Below, piece by piece: positions 24,385 through 39,064 of a stretch of 64,000 nt of DNA. The notes beneath the pieces were generated by a model. It was given only the letters and a program-made list of their open reading frames with translations. It made no database searches and was not told where the DNA came from. Numbering within the stretch: the first letter of the stretch is position 1; the number at the start of each line of letters is the position of its first letter. Source of the stretch: Todiramphus chloris collaris (Eukaryota; Chordata; Aves; Coraciiformes; Alcedinidae); assembly GCA_025345505.1 (NCBI GenBank), contig JANVCC010000021.1:4752484-4816483 (forward strand), given 5' to 3'. The translations under genes and the position numbers were made by a program.

Positions 24385-24870
24385 TTGATTTGTTTGATAG
24401 ATTACACAAGATTTACCCCAGTGTAACCTCTTTGACATCAGCTGAGTTTTTCTGATTTACCCTGCTTTGAAAGGAGGATTAAGATTCTTGGATTTAAAAT
24501 ACAGGAGAGAATTTTTGCAAGGACATACTGTTTTTTAATGCCTCTGTTGTATGAAAAGACCCATTTAAACATTTGTTGTCACATATGTCCCAAAATGTTG
24601 TTGACAAGCTATACTGGCATTGAGAGACCCTACACAAAGTTTAGGAATGTATTTGAAAATGATTACGAGCAAAAAGAGGCTGATTATACTTTTACTTCTG
24701 TGGGCTTTAGACTGGTATAACTCCACAGATTTTAAAGCAGTTGCTTCTGAAAAGCTGGGAGAAGTGGCTCCATTCTTGTAAGTGCTGATGCCCTTTATTG
24801 CCACCCTGGTTAAGTTAAGCAGCTGAGACCACCAAAGTGCTCACATTTACACTGGTGTAAATGAAAACAG
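24385..24870. repeat. Scattered pieces of the ancient 'gtgtaa/ttacac' repeat
   Basis: Three pieces, 'ttaccccagtgtaacctc' (about 24413), 'agactggtataactccacagatttt' (about 24710) and 'catttacactggtgtaaatg' (about 24844), resemble the conserved core of the same palindromic amniote repeat seen at 22836. Between them lies unique sequence, so either separate fragments or one broken composite copy is present. Confidence 0.35.
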
Positions 24871-25364
24871 TGTTCAGTGCCTAGTATTTAGAACTGAACT
24901 TTGGGACCACTCTTAAGCTGTGCTTTGTGAACACAGAGCAGAAGCCCTGAGAGGAAAAGCTTTTGCCCATGTCCCCTTTTCTGATGAAGAGAACATTTAC
25001 TCTCATCTGTATTACCACTGAAATTACATGCTAACATCATGGTGTGGATCCTGCTGCCTGGATATTCTTACAGTCATGAAAAAGGCTGTGTCTCACATGT
25101 TTCCCAAAGAAATACTAATGTCCAATTTATCTCTCTGGTGCCTGACCAAAAGAAGTGCCGTACTCTAGTACTAGAGTCCGTTAATGGCCATGTCATTAAA
25201 ATAGTCTTATTCTTTTGCTTAAAACTTGGGCCAGTTTCTGGTAATCAGGAAGGAGTAATGGTAGAATTGAACCTTTGCTCTCAAATCCTTTCATGAAGAA
25301 TCAGGCACAGCTTGATGAAGTCCCAAAGATTTTAAGTAATAAAAGCTTTTAACTGAAATCCACT

Positions 25365-25425
25365 TGTTATAATGACATTACTCTTGCTTTACTCCAGTGA
25401 AGTAAAGATCAGAATGAAGTTTCTA
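25365..25425. repeat. Possible further fragment of the same ancient repeat
   Basis: 'cattactcttgctttactccagtgaagtaaagatcagaatgaag' in order resembles the 'ttactccagtgaagtaa...gatcagaat' part of the family. Short and diverged. Confidence 0.25.
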
Positions 25426-28400
25426 TTTATGGAACAGAAAGACTTGCAAAATGATGAAACTGGACACAAGCAGTGAACTGATCTCTGTGCATCTACATAC
25501 ATGTTTTCCCGTCAGCCTATAGCATACCCATATAAGATAGAAGGAAAGGAAGGGAAGAGTAACATACATTTATATCTATATTTTGCCTGCTCATAAAAGT
25601 GATAACATTAGACTTCTATTAGTTAAAAGCTATTTCAGCAAAATTGATGCAGATCCTCAGCCTGACCATCCTTTGACTGGGTCCAGAACAACAATTGTCA
25701 GTCTGGTTTGCACAGGCTCTGAACATCTCACACAGACTCCATATTAAGTGGGAGAGAGTTTCAACCAGTGAAACAACATCCAATTCAATAACAACATAAT
25801 TAAACAGGTGCAATTTTAGTGTATTGAGAAGGAATGAAAAACACAGAATCTGCTCTAGTAGAAATCATGGAATAAACCAGTTATGGTATGGATCATTACA
25901 TCTTAGAGTAATGGCTCTTCTGTTTACCCCAAGGGTCAGCAGATTTCTGTCATTTAGTGGCAATCTGCAAATGCATTATAGCTAATCATGTCAAACTGGC
26001 AAAGGAAAATAAGTCATTGACATTTAAAAAAATGTGGTTTTAACACATAACTTTTTTAAAGACTGTGTGATCTGGAGTAGAATTAAACATTGCACAGTGT
26101 CTTTGCTCGTTTTCCACTGTCACAGTGAAAAACACATTATTCCAGAACTGGACTCTACTGCAAACACCTTCAATTTCATGTCTTGCATTTGCATGTTGCT
26201 TTGCATTATTTGTCCAATATTTTTGAGCGTGACCAAAGAAAAAGAGTATTATTTCCTTTGACTCCAACATAAAATACTCTTTCGTAAAATGTAAGTTGAG
26301 AAGTTTAGCTGCACATACCAGAGTAGAGTTTAGCTCCAAATATCCATTTTTTTCATGAATTTATCACTTTTTAAACCTTGTGAGTAACAATTTAGTGGAA
26401 ATCATATGTGATATTCTATGGGTACTAGAACGTGCAATCATATCACCCTGGTGGTGTCATATAAACAGAGTCATAATAATGTTCTTTCTTTGGTAAACAA
26501 AACTCATAGAAGCTTTTGGGTATATACAGGCACTGAAAAAAATGAAATTCCAAGTATTTTGTAATGGTTCGTAAGTTTGTCATGACTATGACAAAAGATG
26601 ACGACTCTGAGGAAAGGAAAAGATTCAGCAAACACTGAGAAGCTTCTATGTGTTTTATGTACAAGACCTACTTATACACTGTGCTTCCAATTCAGCACCT
26701 CTGCTTCCCTTTAGTCTTACCTTGAAAAAGAAGTTTTTTGGAATCCCTCAAAAATAAGAATAGTAATATAGCCTTTAATTTTGGCTGCAGCAAATGAAAT
26801 TTTTTTTTTTAATATCTTGTGTTAACAAAAGATAAATGAGCTGAAAAAGTGGATTTATAGAAAATGAGCTTTTTGGGTTCACAGCTAAGCTCAATACTAA
26901 TATTTTGTATAATTTACAGCATTTAAATACGAGAAGCCTTCTAGAACTGAAAATGAAACAAAATATTATTTATTTATAGGCTTTTCCATGGCACTAAATG
27001 CTGTATGCATTTGAGTACTGACAGTAAGGCCATCACTTAATTAGCCACATAAATTTATAAAGGGAGAGAAAACTTCTCAACACACTTTTAAGAAAATCCA
27101 GAAATCTTCGGATCCAATTATCTTAAAAGAGAAAACAATGTGTAAAGACTGTCTGGCTAAATATAAAATTTCACCTCTTCAGCTTACTTAAGTTAAATAA
27201 TGAAACACTGATCTGATTAACTGTAACTCAGAATCATTTTCCCTGTATCTCTTGTGTCAAAGGTCATTAAGAAAGTATCCTGAAAGGCATAAGAGATGGA
27301 ATCTGAGGTTAAACTCTTACTTCATTACTATAAGTCTGATTGTGCTGAGATATTCAGATGAACAAAGTTTAGCTTATGGTATGAAAGAAAATGATTAGTT
27401 GTGATCTAGACTGCAAGGTTCTTGGCTTAAGTCAAACTGATTATCATGCTGAGTGAAATCATAGTCTTACTGAAAAGTATGTCAAAGCACCCTCTGACTC
27501 CCAGTTTTTATCTGTTCATTTTAAACTGGGGAACTATGATGATGCTACTCCCACTTCTGATGGTGCATGTAGAATTCTCTGTTTTTCTAGGTTTGGAGTT
27601 GAGTTATGTTGAGAATAAACACTGCAAACCACCAAGTGTCTGAGGATCAAAAAGTAAGAGAAAGAAAGCATGCAAAAGGGTTAGAAGCAATGGATTTTTA
27701 AAAGAAAGCACAGGATTCAAAATCTTTGGAGGAAAGATGCAGCAGAAGACAATAAAGAAATTAAAAAGGAAAGATGGAATGAAAATAGTGCAGAGAAGAT
27801 TGTATCCTGGAAGAAGGAGGAGACTTTAAATGAGCCTTGAAAGCAGGAAGGATTGGAAAGATAGAACATAGTTGAGAATTCAGTTCTCATGCTGTGTGTG
27901 GGCTAAGCATTTAAAAATCCTAACACTTTAGCAGGTAAAGCTACTATGCAATGATAGTAAAGTTTATGTTCAATTGTTCTGAGCTGCTTTTTAACATTCA
28001 CAGTGGCACATCTAAACAAATCATCTCACTTTTAATGAAAATCGCTGCGATGTCGATTTGTGCTTTGTTTCAAATATTCTTGTTAGTTCCTCAATCAATG
28101 TACAAGGCAACATCTTCAAGTGCATTAAAATGAGGCTATTTACCACTGTTATGATAATGATGGCTCAGTAATGTCTAACAAATATTTATCCAGTTTGTCT
28201 AAATCGGTCAACACATCAACATTTCTAAAAATGTTTGTAGCAATTTTAATAATAGAGTCCCATATTGCATGCCAACTCCTTCATATTTTTCTCTAAACCT
28301 AATCTGGGGCCAAACTACAGCCCATGTTGAACTGAGGTGTGTTTTTAAATATGGCTACTAGTCTGTATTGTTATTGAACATGTTAACCTAATATGGTATC

Positions 28401-31400
28401 GGAATTTCACAAGGAGACACAGTTGATTCTACAGAAGTAATGAACTCCAGGGTGTGTAGTACTCAATTGTATCATCAGTACAGAAGAGTTCATACTGATC
28501 GCCTGAAGTCTTATCTGTCTATTGTCACTGAATTGAAAATGAGAGAGATTTTGGGTATCAGCCATGAAAGACTAGAACTGGAAGAAAATACACCTATGGT
28601 TACCAATTCATAAATCAAAGCACCTTCACCTCCATGAGAACTGTTGTCTTTGAACCCACACATTTTGTGCTTAATGTACCTTCTCTTTGAAGGAATATCT
28701 TGAAGAAATGAATGAAGTTCAAAAGAATTATCTGGTTTGAACAGAATTTCTGTTTTCCTCAATTGCTCTGTTTTTGTAGTATCCTTCTTTCCATTTTCTT
28801 TAGATAGCAGACTATTAGAAAAAGAAACAAAACTCTGTTTACAATGTCGTCAAGTATTATATCAGTTAAGTCAACACAATTATTATTATGACATGGTGAA
28901 CTGCCAGAGAGAAGCAGTCTACTTATTTACTACAAAATTTGTTGATTCAGTAACTGCTAAAGCTGTTCATTAATTGTTCAGCATAATATTTGTTATGTAC
29001 TCTGGAATATGTCTGAGAGGTGGGAAAGAGAGGAAAGAAATAACAAAGCAGAATATAACTGTTTCTCCAAAACATTTTAATGTGCACGTTTCGTGGATTT
29101 GCCTTCACAGAAATGATTTTTCATAATTTTAGCTGAGGCCAGGTGTTCTTCCATATATTTCACTGTTCCTCCTATGTCTTACCTTTGAAAACCTCTATGG
29201 TTATTCCACCAATAATTATTTCAAATTTCGCAGCTTCTCTTCCACAGTCATCTTACTTGAAAATATTGACTAGTCTCTTTTACAACGTTAAACCATTTCT
29301 GTTTCAGAATTGTATTACCATTCTGAGAATTAAAAAAAAAAGAAAAAAAGGAGAAAGAAAAAAAAAGGAAGAAAAAAATCTAATCTTAGTCATCTTTTCC
29401 TTTATTCAATGCTATCAGTTCCAAGTATTTCTGAATTTCTCTTGTGATGGGAAGACATCAGTGACTGCAATAGCACCTGGAATCAGAAAGGCAATGTGGT
29501 GTGGCAGCTGGATTATAGTTTGGATTAAAGTGAATATAGGCAGTAGATATTTTGTCCTTGATTCTGATTTCATGAGAGTTGTTCCAGGAATGTGACCTGT
29601 GCTGATCTGAGTCAGCATCTTCCTATAACCTGCATTTTACCCTTGTATCTGTGGGCTTTTTTTGAGGCTTGCATTTTAAACCAACAGTCATACAGAGATG
29701 CACTCTGGGGTAGATGAACATACTGCTGTACCATTTCACCCACACAGTGTCGTATTCAGAGGTGGTGGTTTATTGTGATCCATCTGATCTGAGTCCCGGG
29801 TTTCAGACGAAAATATTACCCTTAAGTAGAGCCTGAATCACCAGCAGCTTAGTCTAGGTTGGTATTTTGGACAAGAAATCAGAGACCATACATTCCTTTC
29901 CTAATCCTATGAGTTGGATGGTCCTTTTACCAAAGAGGCATTTAGAACAATGCTTACACACCAAGGTGATTTTGTCTTTTTTTTTTTTTTTTTTAACTCT
30001 TCATAAATTCTCTGACCTTTCTGTACTTTGTAAAATATCCCTGAGTGTAGTTTACTGTACATTGATTTTAATAAGCACTCTCTACAGACCAATATGTATA
30101 ATGCTGGAAATGGTATAATACAATTTTCCTCCACTGAAATGCTATAGAAAATTGTGCATTTTATACTGACATGTGCCACATCAATAATACAGTTTTTATA
30201 TCTTATTTGTAACTATTGATCTCAACAACATAATGAAAAATTGATTGCAATGAAGTGCACTACTTCTTAAGTGTAAATTTCAATGTCAAATTATTTTTAT
30301 CTATGCTTTGCAATTATAGATGAAGCTTATACATTTATATATGTTTGCTTTTACAAACTCTGGATCAGTAAATTAGATATGACAAGAATCTACTGGGTCA
30401 ATAGAAACCTTGTTGCTCTCACTAAAATATGATTCCAAAATTAAATACACTAGTTCCCTTTCTTCATTATAGAAAGAATTAAAGTCTCTGTATGTGGTAT
30501 CACCTTCCTGGGCAATTTAACAGTTTGAAATAGGGTCCTAAATCTTAAGGGGATAGGGCACACAAACTATTTTATTGTATGGGAAACCACTGAAATTCAT
30601 GCACTCATTCTGGAACTTACATGGCAAAGTAAACAAAGAGCAGCATATTCTTATGTTATCTCTTGAGACCTTATTATTTTCAGGGGAAAACATTTGTGTT
30701 TGGGAAAACCTTATGTTATTAGAACTGACAAAAAATGAGAATGGCTTCCATACTTAGCAAAGGGGAGGCATTGGTTTCTACTTTTTGCACTGTAAAGACA
30801 GAGTAACTCTATTTCTGCACCTTCTGCATACCCTTGTGGGAGGTTTAGACTAGGAAATTCAGACTATTCTACTGGGTCACAAGCAGAGATTATCTCTAGA
30901 GAAAGCTCCTTCACTCATTCTGCTTTCTGAGGACTGGGACACAATGCAGAATTTCTTTTGCTTGTAAAACTGCTGGGGAAAATAGCAAAAATATTACTGA
31001 TTTAATTAACACACTGGCACATTTCATAATGCAAGTGTTAGGTGTCCAGCTAATCCAGTCTGCTAGGTTTCTTCCACTCAGTGAATAGAGATAGGAACCT
31101 CTGAGATAGTATGATTCATCTCCTAATGTGATGAGATTGAATCACCTTTCAAAAGTGTCTGTCATTTTTCCCTGATGATAGTCAGCAGAGTGTATTAGTT
31201 CAGACTAAAGCCTGTGTTTTGTGGCCTATGGTTAGAGAGGATGAATCCCACCATAAGGGTTCACATAACTGTAGCCAAATGTTGGCTTGCAATGATGCCA
31301 TAGCATTGTTCAACCACTACTACATACTTAATAAGTTCAGTTATCTCATTGCATGAAGGTAGATTTTGGGAATACTTGTGGGCCTACAGATGAAAAAAGG

Positions 31401-34400
31401 GAGGAACAAAAAGCTGATTCCAACACAGTGGTAAAAAGAAAACCTGTTTTTCCAAGTAATTGTCCCTTGTGCTTCTCTAGACAAAAGGTCCTTGACAGGA
31501 CAATAGCAATACCCCTGTCCTATAAAGAATCATTTCCATAAAGGTCTATCTCATGCTGAAGTCTATTCATTAGTGGTGGTATTTATAAGGTCTCCTCCTT
31601 CTGTTCAGCTGCCTGTGTTCATGGCATTTGTTGATGTTAGATCCTACCCATCTCTCAGATTTGTTTGATATCTGTCATGGGTTCAAAACAGGTTTGAAAT
31701 CAAGTTGAAAATATGACTTGAGCATCATGGCCATTGTTTTCAGGAAGGGACTGCATAAGTATCTGGGGACATTTTCCTCCTTCAGTGCACAAGCTAAATT
31801 TTCTTAGCAAGCTGGCACAGATGAAGTGGCTGTGCTTTCCTACTCCAGACAGGTATTCACTTTGACCCTGCCTTCAAGTGGACAGTTGGTCCTCAGATTT
31901 GGACGTTCTGACAAAAATTGTCAAGCACTATTTCAATGGATACTGGCTTTTATTGTTTCCCTGCATTTGTTTGAGGATGGAGTTTTACAACTTTGCAGTT
32001 CATTTCAAGACATCCTGAAGCAAATGTCCTGTGAATTTGCATATTTCATGACTGATTATTAAATACAGCCCACATAGGAACTTAAAAGCTATGCAAATCT
32101 TTAAAGAGAAGATGATGATACTCTTGCCAATTAGATAATTATTGTTATTATAATTACTGACTAGCAATCAATGAAGGCTTCAGTGTGAGCTGGACTTACA
32201 TGAACGATGCAGTGACATATCCACGTAGGAAGATGGCATTTCCCTGCTTCCTAGAGTCCTATGCTTCTTCCTTTAATACAAGGGCATGAATAGGCTCTGT
32301 GCACCTAAAAAATCTTCTTCCCAAGAAGTTAGTCTGAGCTGTATTACCACCCACATCTACATTGGGCAACGGGGAAAACAAAATAAATCACAATGATCAT
32401 ATCATGAAAGCTAAGATAATTTCCACATGACTCTTTGAAATCTAAATGTGTCACACTGAGACCAGGCTGAACAGTGTATCCATCACCCTAATTAACTTAC
32501 TGATGTTTCAAAGCAAAGAGCATGTCAACACAGCTGTACGAGGGATGAGAACATGTGAGCAGTTGGAAGATCTATAAAATATTAAAAACAAATAAATTGA
32601 GGTGGAAACTGAGAAGCTCCAGATAGAGACCAAGGAAAAGCTACTAGGTTTTAACAGGGAGGTGTCATTTGTAGTAGTGCTCCGTTGACAGACAGAGGTC
32701 CAGAAATTATCTGAAGTAAAATAAAAGCAAACCACCAAATAGTAAAATAACGGTAAGATAATAGATGTGATAAAATCATGTTTCTAAAAAGGTAATTATT
32801 TAAATGGATGCTCCTCAATTAAGGAAGGTTAAAACCAATTGTAGTTAATGCTTTATTATTTCTTATTTATTATTAAATGCAGTTTACTTGCAGGCTGAGC
32901 CTCATGAGAATGCTGGCATCAGCATCCTCCATCGCTTGGCCAACTGAGAGCATGAACTAAATTTTAATAGCAAGACAGACAACTGCAACATCAGAGTCCA
33001 CTGAGAAGGCTGTTGATCATGTGAGGAACACAGCAATATTAAAAGAAATATCCTAGATGTAGTAAATGTGTGGTGAACACTGAAATACCAATCAGAGGCA
33101 AGAACTGCTAATTTATGCTTCTGAGTGAAGGTCTTACTTTAAATCCCTTAGCCTTTTTCTAAGCCTTGAATATTATGAAAATAGCAGTCATCATGTCTCC
33201 TCAAACTTTCCATTGTATGCCAAAAGCTAGTGACATACAATGAGCTGTTAGAAGGGGTTTGAAAATGTTGCCTTACACATCATCGGATTACGTGGAATTT
33301 GAGTTCAGTTCCCAATAAACACAGAAAAAAAATATACAGACAGTTACTGTGGCTATCTTGCCCACAGAAAAGTACATTGATCAGGTATATTATTAGACAC
33401 CGGAGAATTCGATACCTGTTCCCTGATCCTTAATGAAAAAAGATATAACCTAATTCCTACTAGGCAAACCACAAAAGTGTTGGTGTTTTTATTGCATGGA
33501 TAACAGGGAACAGAGCTGAGAAGTCTGCAGATTTTTTTTTTAGGCATCAGAAAATGTAAACAGAATACTCTCAATGTCTAACAGAGCAAGAAAGTATAAC
33601 TTTTTTTTTTTTAAACTGCAATTAAGTTCTAACTTCTGAGTTGGACATTTCAATTAGTTGCTCTTTCATCTTTTTCTTGAGTCCTTTTCAGTCTCTAAAG
33701 GGCATATTTGCAACAATAAATAATCAGTTAAAGAAACTACAACAGTCAGCAGCTGAGACACACTTTTTTTATATTTAGGAAGACTTTACATTGCTTATAT
33801 ATTGTTATATTGTACTACTTTTTGCAGACAGCCACAGGCCCTGCTTGAAATGTTTTATGAGTATAGTTGTGCTTCATTCTGGTTTATCTGTAGAAACAGC
33901 TAATCTACGCATGAAGTGATATAGCTGGAACCAAGGCAATGATCACATAGGAAGACCAAGAAAATTATATTGTGCTCACTAAAGGAACTAAGTGATCCTT
34001 TACCCAGCTAGGGTGATCAGTAGTTACAGCAAGGTTTGTCTACACCAAGTGTCAGCAATCTTTATGGGCAATTATGGAAAGTTTTAAAAAGTACTTCGTT
34101 CACTGCAATTGCCCTAAAGAAGCCTAGCAGTTATGTCACCAACACCAGGCATTGTTATACCTGTAAAGGTCACCTGCACAAGTATATCTGTGTAAAATAC
34201 AAACATCTGCTCTGGTTATTTATCCTAGACACCTCCAGTCAGTGGAGAGAGGCAAGTACCTTGAACAATCTCATCCTACCTGCTTTAGTACGGGATGGAT
34301 TGCCCTCGGGAGGCATTGTCCTGTTGGTCACAAAGGGCTTCTTCATAGCTATTTGAGACCAGACGCCTCATTATGCCTACGCTTTAAGATGTTTTACTCA

Positions 34401-35540
34401 GGCTTTAGTAAAGAGTGTTAATAGCCTTGATCCAAGATACTCATTAATTGCTGCATGGCTTTTCTAGGTTGCCAAATGGAAGTAAAATGTTATTTTCCAC
34501 TGGCCTTACCTTTAACATTCACTGATGTGATCTACACGCCATGAATAGAGTTCTACTATACTCTCTGCTGTTTCAACCATACAAAGGAAACCCTTTTGTC
34601 TGTTGCAATTAGTTTGGCATCACTGTTTCCCACTGACTTAGTAAATCATTCAGCAATTCTTTCCCAGCTTGTCTATTCACATCAACATAAGTAGCAGGAT
34701 AAGGGAAATGTAGCGAGTTTCCAGACTTAGGTTGTAGATACAGCACTTGGTAGAAATGATTTCTGTCCTCTCTTGCTCTTGATGCACCTTTTAGGAGAGT
34801 GATGATTGGGCTGCTTTGCAAGACTATATACAATTGCAGAAGGAAGCACTGTATGGTTTTACAGTTGAGTACTTGTTCTAATTTAACTTTAGGAAATAGG
34901 AACTCGCGTAATGACCTCCTAACCTTATCCCTGATTTGTAAAACAGGGCTAAAATGAGTCACCTTGTTTCACTCAAGCAATTCATATTTTACAGAAGCCT
35001 TAGCTGAACTTCCTAATTTTAATTCTAGAGTTTCAGATCTCTCTTCACTTGTGTATTGACTCTTTTGATGTTATATATTTTGAAGTAGCAGAAGTCATGC
35101 AAGTAAAAGAAAATGGGCATTTTTATTAAGATGACTGGAAATTGTGATCTAGTACTTACTGGGACAACACCTGGGAGTCTCTGAAACCTCCTGCAACTCA
35201 AAACTACTTTTTCCTCTCTTTGGGAATTCTCTTTAGCACCATTTTGTTTAGTTTGTATAAGTTCAAGTTTCATTAAAGTAGTATTTATTTGTATAAACTG
35301 TACACCAGATGTCTGCAACCATGAAGCTTCTAAAGTATTTTGTTGCCAATGTGACCCTGGTGGTTTCAACAATTATAAACTGAAGCAGGTCTGTTTACAC
35401 AAGGCTTTAATGTTAAACTATATGCAAACATAACTATGTGGACTCAGAGTCTCTAAGACAGACACATCCAGTTTCACAAATATTCCAGCAAATGAAATCT
35501 TAGAATTTGTAAGCTACTAAGTATAGCACAAAGAACATGA
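25426..35540. other. Unique AT-rich noncoding DNA
   Basis: No gene, and no sure mobile element. The block contains an A/G-rich tract at 29331-29381, a poly-T tract at 29975-29994 and T runs near 33531 and 33600. Two stretches look like possible conserved noncoding elements: 26930-27070 (homeodomain-type TAATTA cores) and 27960-28330 (with 'aatcgctgcgatgtcgattt', three CpG in AT-rich context). Part of 34920-34970 ('ccctgatttgtaaaacagggctaaaatga') faintly resembles the MIR-type SINE body. Confidence 0.5.
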
Positions 35541-35735
35541 AAATCACGATGCAGTAGTACTTAGCACTTATATATATAGCACTTTACATCTTCAAAGTAC
35601 TGTGCTAACAATATCTAATTAATCCTCCTCAACTAATTAATCCTTTCCAGATCAGGAAGCTGAGACACATTAATTACAATTATTATTTATGTACTTATAT
35701 AGCACCATAGGTGTGCATGCCACTTTACAGACTTA
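35541..35735 (-). mobile_element. Ancient amniote SINE relic (MIR-like)
   Basis: The + strand shows 'cacttatatatatagcactttacatcttcaaagtactgtgc', 'aatctaattaatcctcctc'-type sequence and 'caggaagctgagacaca' in the order of the reverse-complemented SINE tail and body. A second tail-like piece, 'ttatatagcaccataggtgtgcatgccactttacagac', follows at about 35694 and may be a separate related element. Both are old and inactive. Confidence 0.6.
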
Positions 35736-38700
35736 TAGACCAGTCCCTCACTATTGTAAGCAGCTAAAATTTGTCTTTAGTACTAATAGGAGAAAGATCA
35801 TGACATACAATATTTGGAGGGAATACTTTCTCTGAAAAAGTTTACAACTGTATTCTGCACCAGATTCTGCCATCAGATTTGTCCATAAGAAATCATAGTA
35901 AAAGGCAGATGGATATGAGGAGCTATACTGCAATTTTGTTTGCATGTTTTTTTTCTTTTCTTTTTTTTTTTTTAAGAAGAAGTTGATGTTGTGTATGAAC
36001 TGGTTTTCAAGAAGGTTCAGAATGCGTTCAAGCTTCTTAACACATGAATTATCAATAATAGTATCTATGATCTTAGTAGAGTTTTATGTTGTATGTCTCA
36101 CCCATTTTGAAGAATGAAGAAGGTCTTGAAATAATGAGTGGCTCCATTTTGTGGACAAAAGTTCTAAATGCTTATGTTGGCAACTCCTGTCTGAAAGATA
36201 GTCCCAGGTGTCTCATATTTTGAGATATTGTACGGAGGCCTAGTTCATAATTTCCCAATGCATCACAAATCAGAGTTGATAGAGATTATTACTTAATCAT
36301 TGCTTAAAAAAATTACTTAATCTCTAGCAGCAGAGTTTAAGCAAAAGGAAGTCTAAAATTAATGATCCCCTGGTTCCCAGCCCATTGCACATTCCCTTAG
36401 ATGAAGGAATATTATAGGGAAAATGGAGAATATTTTAATGGTAATCAGAGTATGGCCTATATCCCTGTTCAATTTCTATCCAATCCAGACAGTCCTTGTT
36501 ACTAGCAGGACACCATGCAGAAAAAGTTCAAGAGCTTTGTCAGGAATAAGCTCTAGTAACCAGACATTCAGGAAAAATGATTGTTAGTAACTTGCAAGCT
36601 GGTCCAAATCTGAGCAGATTGCTCCTTGCACAGCAAAAAGTTGCTCTAATAAATGTAGGACAAACTCCCTTCAACGTATAATGGATGATCTAAAAATGTC
36701 TTCAGAAACAGTCAGAAAAATACATGTAAGGGAAAGGATTTTTGAGTCTGAATATGTGTGTTCATATCACATCCTATGATATTTGCTGCATTTTAATCTC
36801 AGACTTCAAGTCTGTATTTGATGTTGTTCTATGAAATTCTTCATATCAAGTGGATGGAATAAATCTTGTCTTTTAGAATTTCCTAGGTTGAAGGGCTTAG
36901 AAAGCATATGGCTTAGTCCTGAGTGAATAAGTTGTAGAAAAAAAACCCCTTTTGAAATACTTTTGATTTTTATTTTTGTATGTTGTATATTCACTGTTCC
37001 AAATTATTCTCTGCGGTTCTTGGTCTGACAACAATTCAGAAGCAGTTTGTTATATGAACTGGTAAATGAGATTCAACTTTTGAGCCAGTTTGCTTGGTTG
37101 TGACTAACTATACTGCTTCTGTATTATAGTCCTTTACCAAAAGTGAAGAACATAGTTTGGGGTTTTTTTCCCCCAGCTGAAATTGTAAGGGTTATTTAGG
37201 TAAGCAGAATGTAATTTCCTGAACTGGCATTTGTCCAGTATATGTGGTTTGACCTCCTTCTAATGAAGATCTGTTTATTTAAAGTAGCAGGGCACAATCA
37301 AAGACCAAGTGTGTTTTCAGAGAATGAGGTGAGGAACTGAAAACAGGGAGCACCAATAAAGAATTCTAATCAGGAATGAAACACCTAAAAGTGTATTGAA
37401 ACAGTGTTCTGCAGTGCTTCGATTAATCCCAGGCTGTTTTAACTCATGCAACTGGTACTTACAAGACAAATAATATGAGCTGACGCCAACCAGTCTCATG
37501 TTTTCATTAGGATAAGCCATTATTACAGAGTACTTCAGATGCATTGAGTGACAGCGAACTTTCTGCTCTCAGGGTGTTGTGGTACAGCACTTAGTCTTCC
37601 CATGGGCTCAGGCACCTAGCCTTAAGCCTTGCATTAGGTTTGTGTAGATTGTCCACCAACCAAGTGAGATATATATGGGTAGTATTTTATTGAGGCTGGG
37701 AGTAAGTGTTGCTGTCTACTTCTTTTCTGTGTGTGTCACGGGATAGTTAAAAGGGAATGCCTTAAATATTAGACTGTGATTGGCAACCTAGAGCTGGACT
37801 GAAGTTGACCTCTTCTCTAGGTTTCTAAAGTAACCAGTTTGGGGAAAAAAATACCAACCACTGTGTTTTCCCGCTTAACCACTTTAAACCCTAATGCTTC
37901 ATTAGCCTCAGATAGAATCTAGCTTCCTCTGGCTTAACATGGACCTAACTTGAAGCTCAGCAACACTTTTACTTTCATGAAATTTCTCAATGACCGAAAA
38001 AGCCAATGCTAAATGCATACATATGCCATCCCCACCCCATTAAATATACAAGGGGGTTTCACCATCATCAGGAATGAAAGTCCTTGCTATTTCCTGAGAC
38101 TAACAATATAACTGAAGCTTTGTATTTGATGAGACGTCACATAGTCTTGTGTACACATATTGTCTCTACAGCATGCTATTAGTGATAGTATGTGAATGTA
38201 AGAATTCTCACCAGTCCTAGTCATAGATCAGATTAATCTAGCTGTGTGCTAATTACTGCTTTGTTATTTAACTCTTCTGAAAGCAACCAGCTATTGCAGG
38301 ATGAGTTTCACTGCAAAAATCTGAACAGACTGAAAGTCAACCATAAAAGGAAATGTTGACTATAGATCAACGCAGGGACTAAGAGACAGCTTTACTTTAG
38401 TCAGTGACTATCCAGGTATCTATCATGAGTTTGGAGCAATGTGTCTAATGTAATGTGGAAATGGAAGAAATGTATGGAGCATGGCTAGAATTTGTAAGGG
38501 GTCTGAAAGACAAAAGTGTGTGTAAAACTGGATATTGCACTGAGATTAAGCCTGGAGGCTGAAGGTTGGGTACAGAAGACTGGGGGAGGGAGAGAACAGG
38601 TGACCAATTTAGAATTGTAAGGAAGAGAAAAGCCATTACTGATTTGTTTAATTAAAGGTGACATGGGGAACTGTCAGAGAAGGAAGAAGTCCCTAGCCAT

Positions 38701-39064
38701 ATGCTTAGGGTGATGTAAGATTGATGAAATGAAAAGAAAAAGGCACATATAAGACAGGCCAGCTTTAACTTGTTCTTGAGACCTCTGCAGTGTTAAGTTC
38801 TGAGGTAAAATACCTAAGGGTGGACCAATCTTGACACAAGTGAATCTTCTAAATGAAGACGACTCATTCACACCAGGGGGAGGGCTATATCAGTGCAAGT
38901 ACTGGAATGATGAAAGAAAAGGAGTTTCTGAGAATCTCATCTTTTTTTCTGAGATGATTATTTTTTCTTTTCAGCTATCAGTGATGTGCTGCATATGAGA
39001 CTTTTAAGAATATATGGGCATGATGACCCTCTGAGGATGTCAAGTGGAACCAGGTTATAAGTAG

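Noticed and set aside
29143..29595. 150-codon open frame
   Set aside because: It runs through an A/G-rich simple tract giving a Lys-rich stretch. No family resemblance and no supporting splice context.
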